A stretch of 10,583 bases of DNA, from positions 1 to 10,583 of the forward strand of contig CALKUJ010000286.1 of the NCBI GenBank assembly GCA_937996825.1, read 5' to 3'. Positions 1 to 7,334 of the stretch are shown here, piece after piece. Position 1 is the stretch's first letter. The number at the start of each line of letters is the position of its first letter. The translations under genes and the position numbers were made by a program. The notes beneath the pieces were generated by a model that did no database searches, had not been told where the DNA came from, and worked only from the letters and a program-made list of their open reading frames with translations. This DNA is from an uncultured Polynucleobacter sp. (lineage in GTDB: Bacteria > Pseudomonadota > Gammaproteobacteria > Burkholderiales > Burkholderiaceae).

Positions 1-11
1 TCTTCCGATCT
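1..11. other. Probable Illumina adapter remnant at contig edge
   Basis: The first eleven bases, TCTTCCGATCT, equal the last eleven bases of the common Illumina adapter end GCTCTTCCGATCT. An exact 11-mer match sitting precisely at the first base is very unlikely by chance, so these bases are probably not genomic. The open frame of the first gene happens to read through them, so its first codons should not be trusted. Confidence 0.75.
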
Positions 12-210
12 TCGTGAAGGTGTCACTGAATTGAGCGGAGTCCAAAATATTGGCTGTTTGATTGAACAAAAACTGACTGACCGCATGAACGATGCCGGGT
101 CGGTCTGGACAGGATATTTTGAGGATGAAACCTTGTGTAGACATACCGACATTATCCATAAAGCCCGAAGAATATTGAAAAATTTCTATAATTTTCGATT
201 GGGAGCTTAA
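1..210 (+). CDS. 3' end of an unrecognised protein (5' partial)
   Basis: Frame 1 is open from the left edge to a TAA at 208-210, giving 69 codons whose first three or four probably come from adapter. The visible tail is soluble-looking, with no membrane segment. It has an acidic/aromatic stretch (GYFEDETLC) followed by a basic helix-like end (HKARRILKNFYNF). I do not recognise the family. The stop lies 36 bp before the next gene on the same strand, with no terminator hairpin between them, so the two may be co-transcribed. Because the 5' end is missing, no function is proposed. That it is coding is supported by the uninterrupted frame and plausible composition, but the frame is short. Confidence 0.5.
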   Translation, partial: SSDLREGVTELSGVQNIGCLIEQKLTDRMNDAGSVWTGYFEDETLCRHTDIIHKARRILKNFYNFRLGA

Positions 211-246
211 ACTTAAGCTTTTAGTACTTAATTACAAGGTCAAGAG

Positions 247-1098
247 ATGGGTATTCAGTCTGTGGGCATTATTGGCGCTGGCACGATGGGCAATGGTATT
301 GCTCAAGCCTGCGCAGTTTCTGGCTTGAACGTGGTCATGGTCGACATCAATGATGCCGCTGTTGCAAAAGGCCTAGCAACCATTTCCAGCAGCCTCGATC
401 GCTTGATCAAAAAAGAGAAGATGACTGAAGCAGAAAAAGCTTCTGCCTTGGCCCGCATCAAAACCAGCACCAATTACCAGGATTTCAAAGGCTCACAGAT
501 GGTGATTGAGGCTGCAACAGAGAACTACGATCTCAAGATCAAAATCTTGAAGCAGCTGGATGGCATTGTGAGCAAAGACACCATCATTGCTTCAAACACC
601 TCATCAATTTCAATCACGCAGATGGCTGCCGAAGTGAGCAATCCTCAGCGCTTCATTGGTATGCATTTTTTCAATCCAGTACCGATGATGACTTTGGTTG
701 AAATTATTCGCGGCCTTCAAACGGATGATCAAACCCACGGCTTGGTTCAAGAAATGTCAAAAGTGTTGGGCAAAGAACCTATCACCGTTAAGAATGCCCC
801 TGGTTTTGTTGTGAACCGCATCTTGGTGCCGATGATCAATGAAGCCTTCTTTGTTTTAGCCGAAGGTTTAGCAACCCCAGAAGATATTGATGCCGGCATG
901 AAGCTTGGCTGCAACCACCCTATTGGTCCATTGGCCTTGGCTGACATGATTGGCTTAGATACTTGCTTGGCCATCATGGAGGTTTACTTCAAGAACTTCA
1001 ATGATTCTAAATACCGTCCTTGCCCATTGCTACGTGAGATGGTTGCCGCTGGCTACCTCGGTAGAAAATCAGGCAAAGGCGTTTACAGTTACAACTGA
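247..1098 (+). CDS. hbd: 3-hydroxybutyryl-CoA dehydrogenase
   Basis: This cytosolic NAD(P)-dependent enzyme interconverts 3-hydroxybutyryl-CoA and acetoacetyl-CoA in short-chain acyl-CoA and polyhydroxybutyrate-related metabolism. The 283 residues match the usual length of the stand-alone family. The N-terminal Rossmann fold shows GxGxxG at G10-G12-G15 and the acidic cofactor residue D33 at the end of strand 2. Catalytic residues align with the family: S119 (SNTSS), H140 (GMHFFNPVP), E152 and N190 (PGFVVNR). The C-terminal helical domain ends in the typical GRKSGKGVYSY. An AAGG Shine-Dalgarno at 236-239 lies 7 bases before the ATG. It is followed 2 bp later by a DUF3429 gene. In this window it complements glutaryl-CoA dehydrogenase, whose product crotonyl-CoA becomes this enzyme's substrate after hydration. 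The symbol could equally be paaH in some annotations. Confidence 0.93.
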   Translation: MGIQSVGIIGAGTMGNGIAQACAVSGLNVVMVDINDAAVAKGLATISSSLDRLIKKEKMTEAEKASALARIKTSTNYQDFKGSQMVIEAATENYDLKIKILKQLDGIVSKDTIIASNTSSISITQMAAEVSNPQRFIGMHFFNPVPMMTLVEIIRGLQTDDQTHGLVQEMSKVLGKEPITVKNAPGFVVNRILVPMINEAFFVLAEGLATPEDIDAGMKLGCNHPIGPLALADMIGLDTCLAIMEVYFKNFNDSKYRPCPLLREMVAAGYLGRKSGKGVYSYN

Positions 1099-1100
1099 TC

Positions 1101-1568
1101 ATGTTGACACCAATTGCTAAATTTCTTGGTTATGCGGGACTGATTCCTTTCATTCTGCTATCCGCTTTGGTTCAGTTTGCTGAACCACCGCTGGATTTTT
1201 GGGCTGCGAATTCATTGCTTCTTTATGCAGCAACGATTGCCTCATTTGTAGGAGCCTTGCATTGGGGTCCTTTATTGAACCCTCTTTCAAATCAAGAAGG
1301 ACATGGTTTTTGGAGATCTAAAGGCGCTTGGATTTGGGGAGTGATTCCATCCTTGCTCGCATGGGCTGCTCTTCACATGCCCTTTTCTTCAGGTTACTTT
1401 GTAATTGCAGCAACCCTGGTGCTTGCATTATTGGTTGATCGCAAACAATTTCGTCATTTGATTCATGACGAAGCTTATCTAGCAGAATTCTTAAAAATGA
1501 GAACAGTGCTGACAGCAGTTGCAACTGCCAGCCTTATCTTGGCTGGCATTGCTATCAGACAATTTTGA
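1101..1568 (+). CDS. DUF3429 family integral membrane protein
   Basis: The 155-residue hydrophobic protein has about five predicted membrane segments (roughly residues 8-25, 38-56, 76-92, 98-112 and 133-152). The short motif GALHWG at residues 51-56, just after the second segment, is characteristic of DUF3429. The family is small and common in proteobacteria, and its biochemical role is not known to me. The ATG lies 2 bp after the stop of the 3-hydroxybutyryl-CoA dehydrogenase gene with no separate ribosome binding site, so expression is probably by translational coupling. The gene converges on the UPF0114 gene with only 14 bp between stops. Its last 50 bases contain a perfect 14-bp palindrome and an 8-bp stem-loop. 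Confidence 0.8.
   Translation: MLTPIAKFLGYAGLIPFILLSALVQFAEPPLDFWAANSLLLYAATIASFVGALHWGPLLNPLSNQEGHGFWRSKGAWIWGVIPSLLAWAALHMPFSSGYFVIAATLVLALLVDRKQFRHLIHDEAYLAEFLKMRTVLTAVATASLILAGIAIRQF
1515..1548 (+). repeat. Overlapping palindrome and stem-loop at the DUF3429 3' end
   Basis: Positions 1515-1528 (GCAGTTGCAACTGC) are a perfect 14-bp palindrome. Overlapping it, TGCCAGCC at 1526-1533 pairs fully with GGCTGGCA at 1541-1548 across a 7-base loop. The hairpin ends 18 bases before the stop codon and has no immediate T-run, so it is not a classical terminator. It may protect the 3' end or slow transcription between the convergent genes, or it may reflect codon choice only. Confidence 0.45.
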
Positions 1569-1582
1569 TTTGAATTAAATCT

Positions 1583-2125
1583 TTAGTGGGACTTGGCTTT
1601 GGCCAAGAGTGTCTCTGTGTAGGCGATGGCCAAAGCAGAAGCAACAAAGGTCAAATGAATCAAGGTCTGCCACAACAAAGTCTTGTCATCCAACTCTTCT
1701 GCATTGATGAAAGTCTTCAATAAGTGAATTGAAGAAATACCAATGATGGCAGTTGCTAGTTTGACTTTCAAAACACCAGCGTTCACATGAGACAACCATT
1801 CCGGTTGATCAGGATGATTTTTGAGCTCCAAACGAGAGACGAAGGTTTCCCAACCACCCACGATCACCATCACTAACAGGTTTGAAATCATGACCACGTC
1901 AATTAAACCTAAAACAATCAACATGATTTCTGTTTCAGTGGTGCCACCTTTGGCCATGACCATACCAATAAGGTGAACTAACTCACGCCAGAACTGAATC
2001 ACATAAACAATTTGAGCAACAATCAAACCCACATAGAGAGGGGCTTGCAACCAGCGACTCATAAAAATCCATCGTGGTAGTGGGCGCAACTTATCTTTCA
2101 TCTGATTTTGTATATCTTGGTTCAT
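1583..2125 (-). CDS. UPF0114 / YqhA-family membrane protein
   Basis: The 180-residue protein belongs to the UPF0114 (TIGR00645, E. coli YqhA) family, recognised from the N-terminal RWIFMSRWLQAPLYVGL segment and the later GLIDVVMISNLLVMVIVGGWETFVSRL and HVNAGVLKVKLATAIIGISSIHLL-like stretches. About four membrane helices are visible (near residues 28-48, 66-91, 120-138 and 153-170), with a loop of Asp, Pro and Trp residues between the second and third. The molecular function is not established to my knowledge. A purine-rich AGAGA lies about 4 bases before the ATG. The gene is divergent from rarA, sharing an 80-bp intergenic region, and convergent with the DUF3429 gene. Confidence 0.88.
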   Translation of the reverse strand: MNQDIQNQMKDKLRPLPRWIFMSRWLQAPLYVGLIVAQIVYVIQFWRELVHLIGMVMAKGGTTETEIMLIVLGLIDVVMISNLLVMVIVGGWETFVSRLELKNHPDQPEWLSHVNAGVLKVKLATAIIGISSIHLLKTFINAEELDDKTLLWQTLIHLTFVASALAIAYTETLLAKAKSH

Positions 2126-2205
2126 GTGTCTCTTTTAAATAATGATTAACTAGCGATAAAAAACGATTTAGCATAAACAACATGCGACAATTTGCTTATT
2201 AAACC
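2126..2205. promoter_or_regulatory. Divergent promoter region yqhA-like / rarA
   Basis: This 80-bp AT-rich interval separates two divergent start codons and must hold promoters for both genes unless transcription enters from elsewhere. The minus strand has an AT-rich stretch (TTATTTAAAAG) close to the UPF0114 start. On the plus side no Shine-Dalgarno sequence is visible before the rarA ATG. No convincing -35/-10 pair or operator dyad could be assigned by eye. Confidence 0.4.
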
Positions 2206-3516
2206 ATGTCTTTATTGCCAAACAACGAGAATTTTACCCCCCTAGCGGAAATGCTGCGCCCTCAACAAAAAGAGGACCTGGTTGGGCAAACTCATCTCTT
2301 TGGACCGGGTAAACCACTGGATCTGGCGTTCAGGTCAGGTAAGCCTCACTCAATGCTTTTATGGGGTCCCCCAGGCGTAGGCAAAACCACCATTGCACGA
2401 TTAACTGCCAACACCTTTGATTGTGAATTCATTGCTATTTCAGCCGTTTTGGCTGGGGTGAAAGAAATCAGACAAGCCATTGAGCTGGCTGAAAATAATC
2501 TGCAACAGTTTGGCAAGAAGACCATTTTGTTCGTGGATGAAATCCATCGCTTCAATAAGTCACAACAAGATGCCCTGCTCCCTTTTGTAGAGTCAGGTTT
2601 GGTGACCTTTATTGGAGCCACCACCGAGAACCCATCCTTTGAAGTGAATTCAGCGTTACTCTCCAGGGCCCAGGTATATGTTCTGAAGTCCTTGACCCAT
2701 GATGAACTTTCACAGTTGCTGAATCGTGCCTTGGCAGCATTACCAAGCCCTATTGAGTTTAATGAAGATGCCAAGACAACTCTTCTACAAATGGCCGATG
2801 GTGATGCCCGACGTTTTCTTAATTTGATTGAGCAAACCTTCAATGCGGCGCAGACCAGTCAAATCAGCAAGATCACAGCAGAATTTCTCCAGCAATCCTT
2901 AGGCCATTTATCAAAACGATTTGATAAATCTGGCGATCATTTTTATGACCAGATTTCAGCTTTACATAAATCTGTCAGGGGCTCGAATTCAGATGGCGCT
3001 TTGTATTGGTTCTGCCGCATGATTGATGGCGGTGTTGATGTGAAGTATTTATCACGCCGAATTGTGCGCATGGCTTGGGAAGATATTGGATTAGCAGATC
3101 CAAGGGCCATGCAATTGGCCAATGATGCGGCATTAACTTTTGAACGCCTCGGCAGTCCTGAGGGTGAATTAGCGTTGGCTGAAGCTCTGATTTACTTGTG
3201 CGCAGCCCCTAAGAGCAATGCGGCTTACAAAGCATTCAACCAAGCCAAAGAGTTTGTAGCAAAAGACACAAGTCGTGAGGTACCGATGCATTTGCGCAAC
3301 GCTCCGACAAAACTCATGAATGAGTTAGGCCATGGCAAGGATTATCGTTATGCACATGATGAGCCTCACGCTTATGCAGCAGGAGAAAACTATCTTCCTG
3401 ATGGCGTCAAAGAAGCCAACTGGTATCAACCAACTGATCGAGGATTAGAAGCCAAGATCAAAGAGAAGCTCGCATTTTTAAAATCTTTGGATGAAGCTGC
3501 CAAAGATAAAAAGTAA
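2206..3516 (+). CDS. rarA: Replication-associated recombination protein A (RarA/MgsA)
   Basis: RarA is a cytosolic AAA+ ATPase related to clamp-loader subunits; it acts at stalled replication forks and at single-strand/double-strand junctions. The 436-residue length is normal for the family. Visible motifs are Walker A GPPGVGKT at residues 54-61, Walker B FVDEIHRF with D111-E112, sensor 1 in GATTENPSF (residues 137-145) and an arginine-finger candidate R154 in LLSRAQ. The C-terminal tetramerisation region carries the typical RRIVRMAWEDIGLADPRA block. No Shine-Dalgarno is evident before the ATG, but this start gives the expected N-terminus (PLAEMLRP). In many proteobacteria rarA sits between lolA and serS; here neither neighbour is present, so the gene stands alone. 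Transcription ends at the hairpin at 3575-3604. Confidence 0.95.
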   Translation: MSLLPNNENFTPLAEMLRPQQKEDLVGQTHLFGPGKPLDLAFRSGKPHSMLLWGPPGVGKTTIARLTANTFDCEFIAISAVLAGVKEIRQAIELAENNLQQFGKKTILFVDEIHRFNKSQQDALLPFVESGLVTFIGATTENPSFEVNSALLSRAQVYVLKSLTHDELSQLLNRALAALPSPIEFNEDAKTTLLQMADGDARRFLNLIEQTFNAAQTSQISKITAEFLQQSLGHLSKRFDKSGDHFYDQISALHKSVRGSNSDGALYWFCRMIDGGVDVKYLSRRIVRMAWEDIGLADPRAMQLANDAALTFERLGSPEGELALAEALIYLCAAPKSNAAYKAFNQAKEFVAKDTSREVPMHLRNAPTKLMNELGHGKDYRYAHDEPHAYAAGENYLPDGVKEANWYQPTDRGLEAKIKEKLAFLKSLDEAAKDKK

Positions 3517-3574
3517 ATAGAAAAATAGATTGAATAAAAAATTGAACAAATAAAAAAATAAAGAAATAATTAAT

Positions 3575-3604
3575 AAAAAAAGTCTGCCGAAGCAGACTTT
3601 TTTA
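3575..3604. terminator. Bidirectional intrinsic terminator between rarA and fccB-like gene
   Basis: AGTCTGC at 3581-3587 pairs with GCAGACT at 3592-3598 around a CGAA loop, preceded by seven A and followed by six T. It can therefore terminate on both strands. Read on the minus strand the loop is C(UUCG)G, the very stable tetraloop, which suggests the primary client is the minus-strand flavoprotein operon; rarA ends on the other side. The 60 bases before it (3517-3574) are A-rich low-complexity sequence with no gene. Confidence 0.9.
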
Positions 3605-3633
3605 TTTGATACAACTGAAGATGATTCAGCGGC

Positions 3634-4911
3634 TTAAACCAACATGTCAGCCCAAATGTTTCTGGCCCATGCATTGGCATACACACCCTCAAGAGGATTA
3701 GCAGCAGCAGAAACACCACCAGAACCTGGCACTGTGACCATGGTTTTCTTAGCAGCATCATAAGTATGAACGCTGGCAACGTGAACCACATCTGTAGCAG
3801 ATACGAAGCTGTAGCAAGTGTTGTTGTAAACCGGTAATTGGTTAACTTCAGCACCACTCAAGATGGCCACAACTGCGGCCGCACATGTCTTACCGTGTTG
3901 GTTGGCCATGTGACCAGACTTTGGCATACCTGGAGCGATTTGAATTGCATCACCCAAAACGTGAACGTTTGGAGCAACTTTAGATTCAAAGGTCAAGAAA
4001 TCAACTTCACACCAACGTGCATTCATATTGGCCAAGCCTGTCTTAACAGCGATGGTACCTGCACGCATTGGAGGCAATACGTTCAATACGTCGGCCTTCA
4101 CGTCATCGTTGAATTCAAACTTCAACTTCTTACCCTTGACATCCACATCCGTTAGATTGTGTTTGCCGCGGTACTCAACGATACCGGCATAACGAGTTGA
4201 CCACGCTGCCTTGAATAATCCTGGCTTAGATGTCACATCATCGTTGGCATCCAAGATAAGCACTTTGCTCTTTGGCTTGTTCTTTTGGAAGTATTCAGCC
4301 ACTTGGCAAGCGCGCTCGTATGGTCCTGGAGGGCAACGATACGGAGCCAATGGGATTGTGATGGCGAATACACCACCATTTTTCATGCTTTCCAACTGTT
4401 TTCTTAAACCAACAGTTTGCTCGCCAGCTTTCCATGCGTGAAGGACTTCGTTCTGAGCATTTGGCTTGAGCATGCCTGGCAATTTGTCATAAGTTAAATC
4501 AACACCTGGGGAGACAATCAAACGGTCATAAGACAATGTTGAACCGCCAGCAAGCTTCACTTGCTTTTTAGCAACATCGACTGACACCACATAGTCTTTG
4601 ACCAATTTCACACCGTGGTTCTTGCTAAGACCAGCGTATGAAACTGTGATGTCTTCCAACTTCTTGCTACCACCCAGCACCAAATTGGATAGTGGGCAAG
4701 AAATGAAGTTTTGATTTGGTTCAATCAGCGTGACATCAGCTGTGTAATTTGAAAACTTACGCACGTACTTAGCAGCGGTTGCACCACCATAACCACCACC
4801 AATCACCAAAACTTTGGCATTTTTAGCGTCAATTTTTGTCGAGGCACAACCAACCAGAGTTGTTGCAGCAGCACCCGCTCCTACTAATTGAATAAATTCG
4901 CGTCTTTGCAT
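3634..4911 (-). CDS. fccB: Flavocytochrome c sulfide dehydrogenase flavoprotein subunit (FccB/SoxF-like)
   Basis: The predicted 425-residue periplasmic FAD protein would oxidise sulfide and pass electrons to a partner cytochrome c. The ATG at 4911 has GGGAG (4922-4918) six bases upstream; an in-frame TTG at 4917 is less likely. The N-terminus is a twin-arginine signal (MQRREFIQLV) followed by a lipobox-like LVGC ending at residue 22, so it may be a Tat-exported lipoprotein. The FAD site shows G38-G40-G43 with acidic E64. C193 (RCPPGPYERAC) and C366 (NNTCYSF) correspond to the redox-active cysteine pair of the family, and VLGDA near residue 320 contacts FAD. The C-terminal FCSD-type domain is complete. 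The gene follows a cytochrome c gene by 13 bp. Related sulfide:quinone reductases are an alternative, but the signal peptide and partner favour FccB. Confidence 0.87.
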   Translation of the reverse strand: MQRREFIQLVGAGAAATTLVGCASTKIDAKNAKVLVIGGGYGGATAAKYVRKFSNYTADVTLIEPNQNFISCPLSNLVLGGSKKLEDITVSYAGLSKNHGVKLVKDYVVSVDVAKKQVKLAGGSTLSYDRLIVSPGVDLTYDKLPGMLKPNAQNEVLHAWKAGEQTVGLRKQLESMKNGGVFAITIPLAPYRCPPGPYERACQVAEYFQKNKPKSKVLILDANDDVTSKPGLFKAAWSTRYAGIVEYRGKHNLTDVDVKGKKLKFEFNDDVKADVLNVLPPMRAGTIAVKTGLANMNARWCEVDFLTFESKVAPNVHVLGDAIQIAPGMPKSGHMANQHGKTCAAAVVAILSGAEVNQLPVYNNTCYSFVSATDVVHVASVHTYDAAKKTMVTVPGSGGVSAAANPLEGVYANAWARNIWADMLV

Positions 4912-4924
4912 GATCAACTCCCGA

Positions 4925-5272
4925 TTATTTTGTTTTTGCTACTGGTTTTTCAGCAGGCAATGATGCGAAGTATGCAGAGATTTTTTCAATCTGCTCGTCC
5001 GTGTAACCTTTGCTCAACTGATGCATGATCGTGGCGCCAGGAATCTTGCCAGTTTTGTAATCGTTCATTTTCTTGATCATTGCGTCTTTATTTTGCCCAG
5101 CTAAGCTGGCCATACCACCTTCAGAATAACCATCAGTGCCGTGACAGGCTGCGCATGAAGCGGCCCATTGTTTGATTTGTAAACTTTGGGCGCTGGCCAC
5201 AGAAGTTACACCTAATAAGCCCATAAATAGGCCTGCCATCAATACTGATGGCTTACGAATGAATGATTGCAT
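4925..5272 (-). CDS. fccA: Monoheme cytochrome c, FccA/SoxE-like partner of FccB
   Basis: This small periplasmic c-type cytochrome of 115 residues is the predicted electron acceptor of the flavoprotein encoded 13 bp downstream. The Sec signal peptide spans residues 1-28 with cleavage after ASA. One heme-binding motif is present, C40-A-A-C43-H44, and M83 (GATIMHQL) is the likely distal ligand, followed by the usual GYTDEQIEKISAYFASLP helix. Two adjacent ATGs exist (5275 and 5272); AAAGGGG at 5285-5279 is three bases from the first and six from the second, favouring 5272. The frame stays open upstream to 5383, but that extension has no ribosome binding site and would bury the signal peptide. 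Only one heme is encoded, unlike diheme FccA of purple sulfur bacteria. The subunit name is inferred from context. Confidence 0.82.
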   Translation of the reverse strand: MQSFIRKPSVLMAGLFMGLLGVTSVASAQSLQIKQWAASCAACHGTDGYSEGGMASLAGQNKDAMIKKMNDYKTGKIPGATIMHQLSKGYTDEQIEKISAYFASLPAEKPVAKTK

Positions 5273-5309
5273 CATTTTCCCCTTTATTAACATCTTGATT
5301 CTAATTCGG

Positions 5310-5324
5310 TAACTCCATTTTATA
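5310..5324 (-). promoter_or_regulatory. Possible promoter of the cytochrome/flavoprotein operon
   Basis: On the minus strand TATAAAAT at 5324-5317 is a good -10 candidate about 45-50 bases before the cytochrome start. No convincing -35 hexamer is seen at 16-18 bp spacing, so an activator may be needed, or the assignment may be wrong. The 228-bp region between this operon and the upstream thioredoxin gene holds no other recognisable element. Confidence 0.3.
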
Positions 5325-5503
5325 CCTTGGGGTTTCACCTTATAGATGGTTGATTTAACTAGCCAAAAGATTATTGAATACACTGATATTTAAAACAAAT
5401 TCATTCTTCTTATATGAATATGCCAAAAGTGCATGAAGCTGATATCCATACCATTTCCCAGGAACTTTCTTCTAGTATTGCTTATGTTTTTGCCAGACTT
5501 TGG

Positions 5504-6028
5504 CTATTTTTTGGCGTATCTGGCCAGATCCATCAAATCCACATCCACCATCAGACCAAAGTCTTTCTGAATCACACGCCCTTGAGGGTTCACAACGTAA
5601 AGTTCTGGAACTCCCCTTCTTTTGCCAATCGCTTTCGCTAATTCTGGGGTCATCATGACCACTGGGAAGGTGTATTGATTTCTGTCCATGTAATCTTTGA
5701 CTGCTTCAACACGTCGATCAATTGAAATTGTCACAATGTTCAGTTGATCAGCGGGTATTTGTTGTCTCAATTGCTGCAGGTATTTATTCTGCGTTCGACA
5801 ATAAGAGCACCAAGTGGCCCAGACTTGAACAATGGTGTTTCTCTTGGCCCATTGCTCAGGTGTGAATGTTTCACCTTGAATCGACTGAATCTGTCCCAAG
5901 GGTAAATGATCTCCAACTTCAATCGCATGTGCTTGCGACGACAGCAAAGTAAATAACATGCCTAAGAGCATGATTTGCTTCACCGTTTTAGAAAAGAATT
6001 GATGCAGACTTTGCATAGAATCAAGCAT
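5504..6028 (-). CDS. TlpA-family periplasmic thioredoxin-like protein
   Basis: This 174-residue exported thiol-disulfide protein has a signal peptide running to about residue 35 (cleavage after AHA). A thioredoxin fold follows, with the active site W73-C74-S75-Y76-C77 and the cis-proline P141 (GVPELYVV). TlpA/ResA/SoxW-type proteins reduce disulfides in apocytochromes c or in sulfur-oxidation partners. The position directly upstream of a cytochrome c and an FccB-like flavoprotein carrying a redox cysteine pair fits either job, but this is inference from context. The 228-bp gap and a candidate promoter suggest the following operon can be transcribed separately. The start at 6028 has only a distant AGG; an ATG at 6016 is an alternative and would still leave a full signal peptide. 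No strong terminator follows the stop. Confidence 0.8.
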   Translation of the reverse strand: MLDSMQSLHQFFSKTVKQIMLLGMLFTLLSSQAHAIEVGDHLPLGQIQSIQGETFTPEQWAKRNTIVQVWATWCSYCRTQNKYLQQLRQQIPADQLNIVTISIDRRVEAVKDYMDRNQYTFPVVMMTPELAKAIGKRRGVPELYVVNPQGRVIQKDFGLMVDVDLMDLARYAKK

Positions 6029-6058
6029 AAACGAAATGAACCTGTTTGACCGAATCAG

Positions 6059-6089
6059 AAAAAAAGGCCATTCAACGATGAATGACCTT
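6059..6089 (-). terminator. Intrinsic terminator of the nitroreductase-gcdH operon
   Basis: On the minus strand a 10-bp stem (AAGGTCATTC with GAATGGCCTT, one G-U pair) closes a 6-base loop and is followed by seven T (complement of 6065-6059). It lies 24 bases after the glutaryl-CoA dehydrogenase stop and separates that operon from the thioredoxin gene. In the opposite orientation the stem contains an A-C mismatch and has no T-run, so its direction is clear. Confidence 0.88.
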
Positions 6090-6112
6090 GATGAGATATC
6101 ACTGTTACCGTC

Positions 6113-7303
6113 TTAAAAGAATGCTTGGATATTGGTTTGAGCACGACCCAAAATCAAGGCATGAATATCGTGCGTTCCTTCATAAGTGTTGACCACTTCT
6201 AAATTCACCATGTGTCTTGCGACACCATATTCATCAGAAATACCATTGCCGCCCATCATGTCTCTGGCCATTCTGGCGATAGCCAATGATTTGCCACAAG
6301 AGTTACGTTTGAGAATCGATGTGATTTCAACCGCATCAGTGCCTTCATCTTTCATGCGACCCAAACGCAAGCAAGCCTGCAAACCCAAACTGATTTCAGT
6401 TTGCATGTCGGCCAATTTCACTTGGATCAATTGATTGGCCGCTAATGGACGTCCGAATTGTTGACGATTCATCACGTAGTCACGTGCTCTGAACCAACAA
6501 TCTTCAGCGGCGCCCAATGCACCCCAAGCAATGCCATAACGAGCACTGTTCAAGCATGTGAAAGGTCCCTTAAGACCTTTGATCTCAGGGAATATATTTT
6601 CCTTGGGAACAAATACCTCATCCATCACAATCTCACCAGTGAGCGAAGTTCTCAAACCAACTTTGCCATGGATTGCAGGTGCTGTTAAACCCTTCCAACC
6701 TTTTTCCAAAATGAAACCGCGGATATTGTCTTTACCAGTGGCTTCATCAAGCAACTTACCCCACACCACAAAGACATCAGCGATAGGACTGTTGGTGATC
6801 CACATTTTTGAACCAGATAATGAATAACCACCATCGACTGGTTTTGCACGAGTCACCATGCTTGCAGGATCAGATCCGTGATCAGGTTCAGTTAAACCAA
6901 AGCAACCAATCCACTCACCAGTGGCCAGCTTTGGTAAATATTTCTTTTTCTGTTCTTCACTTCCAAATTCATTGATAGGCACCATCACCAATGAGGATTG
7001 CACGCTCAACATGGATCTATAACCAGAGTCGACTCGCTCAACCTCTCTAGCAACCAGGCCATATGCCACATAGTTCAAACCTGCACCACCGTATTGCTCA
7101 GGAATGGTCACACCCAATAATCCTAAGTCGCCCATTTCTTTAAAAATGCTGATGTCTGTTTTTTCATGGCGGAACGCTTCTGTCACTCGCGGCAATAACT
7201 GTCCCTGACAGTAGTCATGAGCAGCATCTTTGATCATGCGCTCCTCTTCAGTTAACTGATCATCTAAACGCAGTGGATCATTCCATTGAAAAGTCTGACT
7301 CAT
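6113..7303 (-). CDS. gcdH: Glutaryl-CoA dehydrogenase (decarboxylating)
   Basis: This cytosolic FAD enzyme oxidises and decarboxylates glutaryl-CoA to crotonyl-CoA in lysine, tryptophan and aromatic degradation, handing electrons to electron-transfer flavoprotein. The 396-residue length is typical. The N-terminus (FQWNDPLRLDDQLTEEE) is characteristic of GcdH. E87-R-V-D-S-G-Y-R96-S with S100 matches the glutarate-binding region, where R96 corresponds to the arginine that holds the substrate carboxylate. FAD-binding signatures are GLTEPDHGSDP (136-146) and the WIT motif (168-170). The catalytic base is E375 in NTYEGTHDIHALILGR. It starts 31 bp after a nitroreductase-family gene and is followed by a strong terminator, so the pair is a probable operon. 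The substrate-specific arginine makes another acyl-CoA dehydrogenase unlikely. Confidence 0.95.
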   Translation of the reverse strand: MSQTFQWNDPLRLDDQLTEEERMIKDAAHDYCQGQLLPRVTEAFRHEKTDISIFKEMGDLGLLGVTIPEQYGGAGLNYVAYGLVAREVERVDSGYRSMLSVQSSLVMVPINEFGSEEQKKKYLPKLATGEWIGCFGLTEPDHGSDPASMVTRAKPVDGGYSLSGSKMWITNSPIADVFVVWGKLLDEATGKDNIRGFILEKGWKGLTAPAIHGKVGLRTSLTGEIVMDEVFVPKENIFPEIKGLKGPFTCLNSARYGIAWGALGAAEDCWFRARDYVMNRQQFGRPLAANQLIQVKLADMQTEISLGLQACLRLGRMKDEGTDAVEITSILKRNSCGKSLAIARMARDMMGGNGISDEYGVARHMVNLEVVNTYEGTHDIHALILGRAQTNIQAFF

Positions 7304-7334
7304 AGAAAATTACCTATCAAAAAACTTATTGAAG

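Noticed and set aside
3517..3574. A-rich low-complexity tract after rarA as a possible origin or attachment site.
   Set aside because: It has no iterons, DnaA boxes or direct repeats of useful length; it is best seen as AT-rich 3' spacer before the terminator.
3838..4155. Open plus-strand frame opposite fccB, and similar antisense frames opposite gcdH and rarA.
   Set aside because: They lie entirely within well-conserved genes, have no ribosome binding sites, and show no recognisable domain; they are shadows of the real coding frames.
4912..4917. In-frame TTG codon two codons upstream of the fccB ATG as an alternative start.
   Set aside because: GGGAG is spaced six bases from the ATG at 4911 but abuts the TTG, and the ATG gives a normal twin-arginine N-terminus.
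5273..5383. N-terminal extension of the cytochrome c frame up to 5383.
   Set aside because: It lacks a ribosome binding site, would put a charged stretch before the signal peptide, and covers the likely promoter.
5491..5510. Plus-strand hairpin GCCA/TGGC followed by T-rich sequence near the thioredoxin gene end.
   Set aside because: The stem is only 4 bp and no plus-strand gene precedes it. On the minus strand the hairpin is followed by A, so it does not terminate the thioredoxin gene.
5414..5641. Plus-strand open frame of 75 codons partly in the fccA-thioredoxin gap.
   Set aside because: More than half overlaps the conserved thioredoxin gene in antisense, the composition is His/Ile-rich and unlike a known family, and no Shine-Dalgarno is visible.
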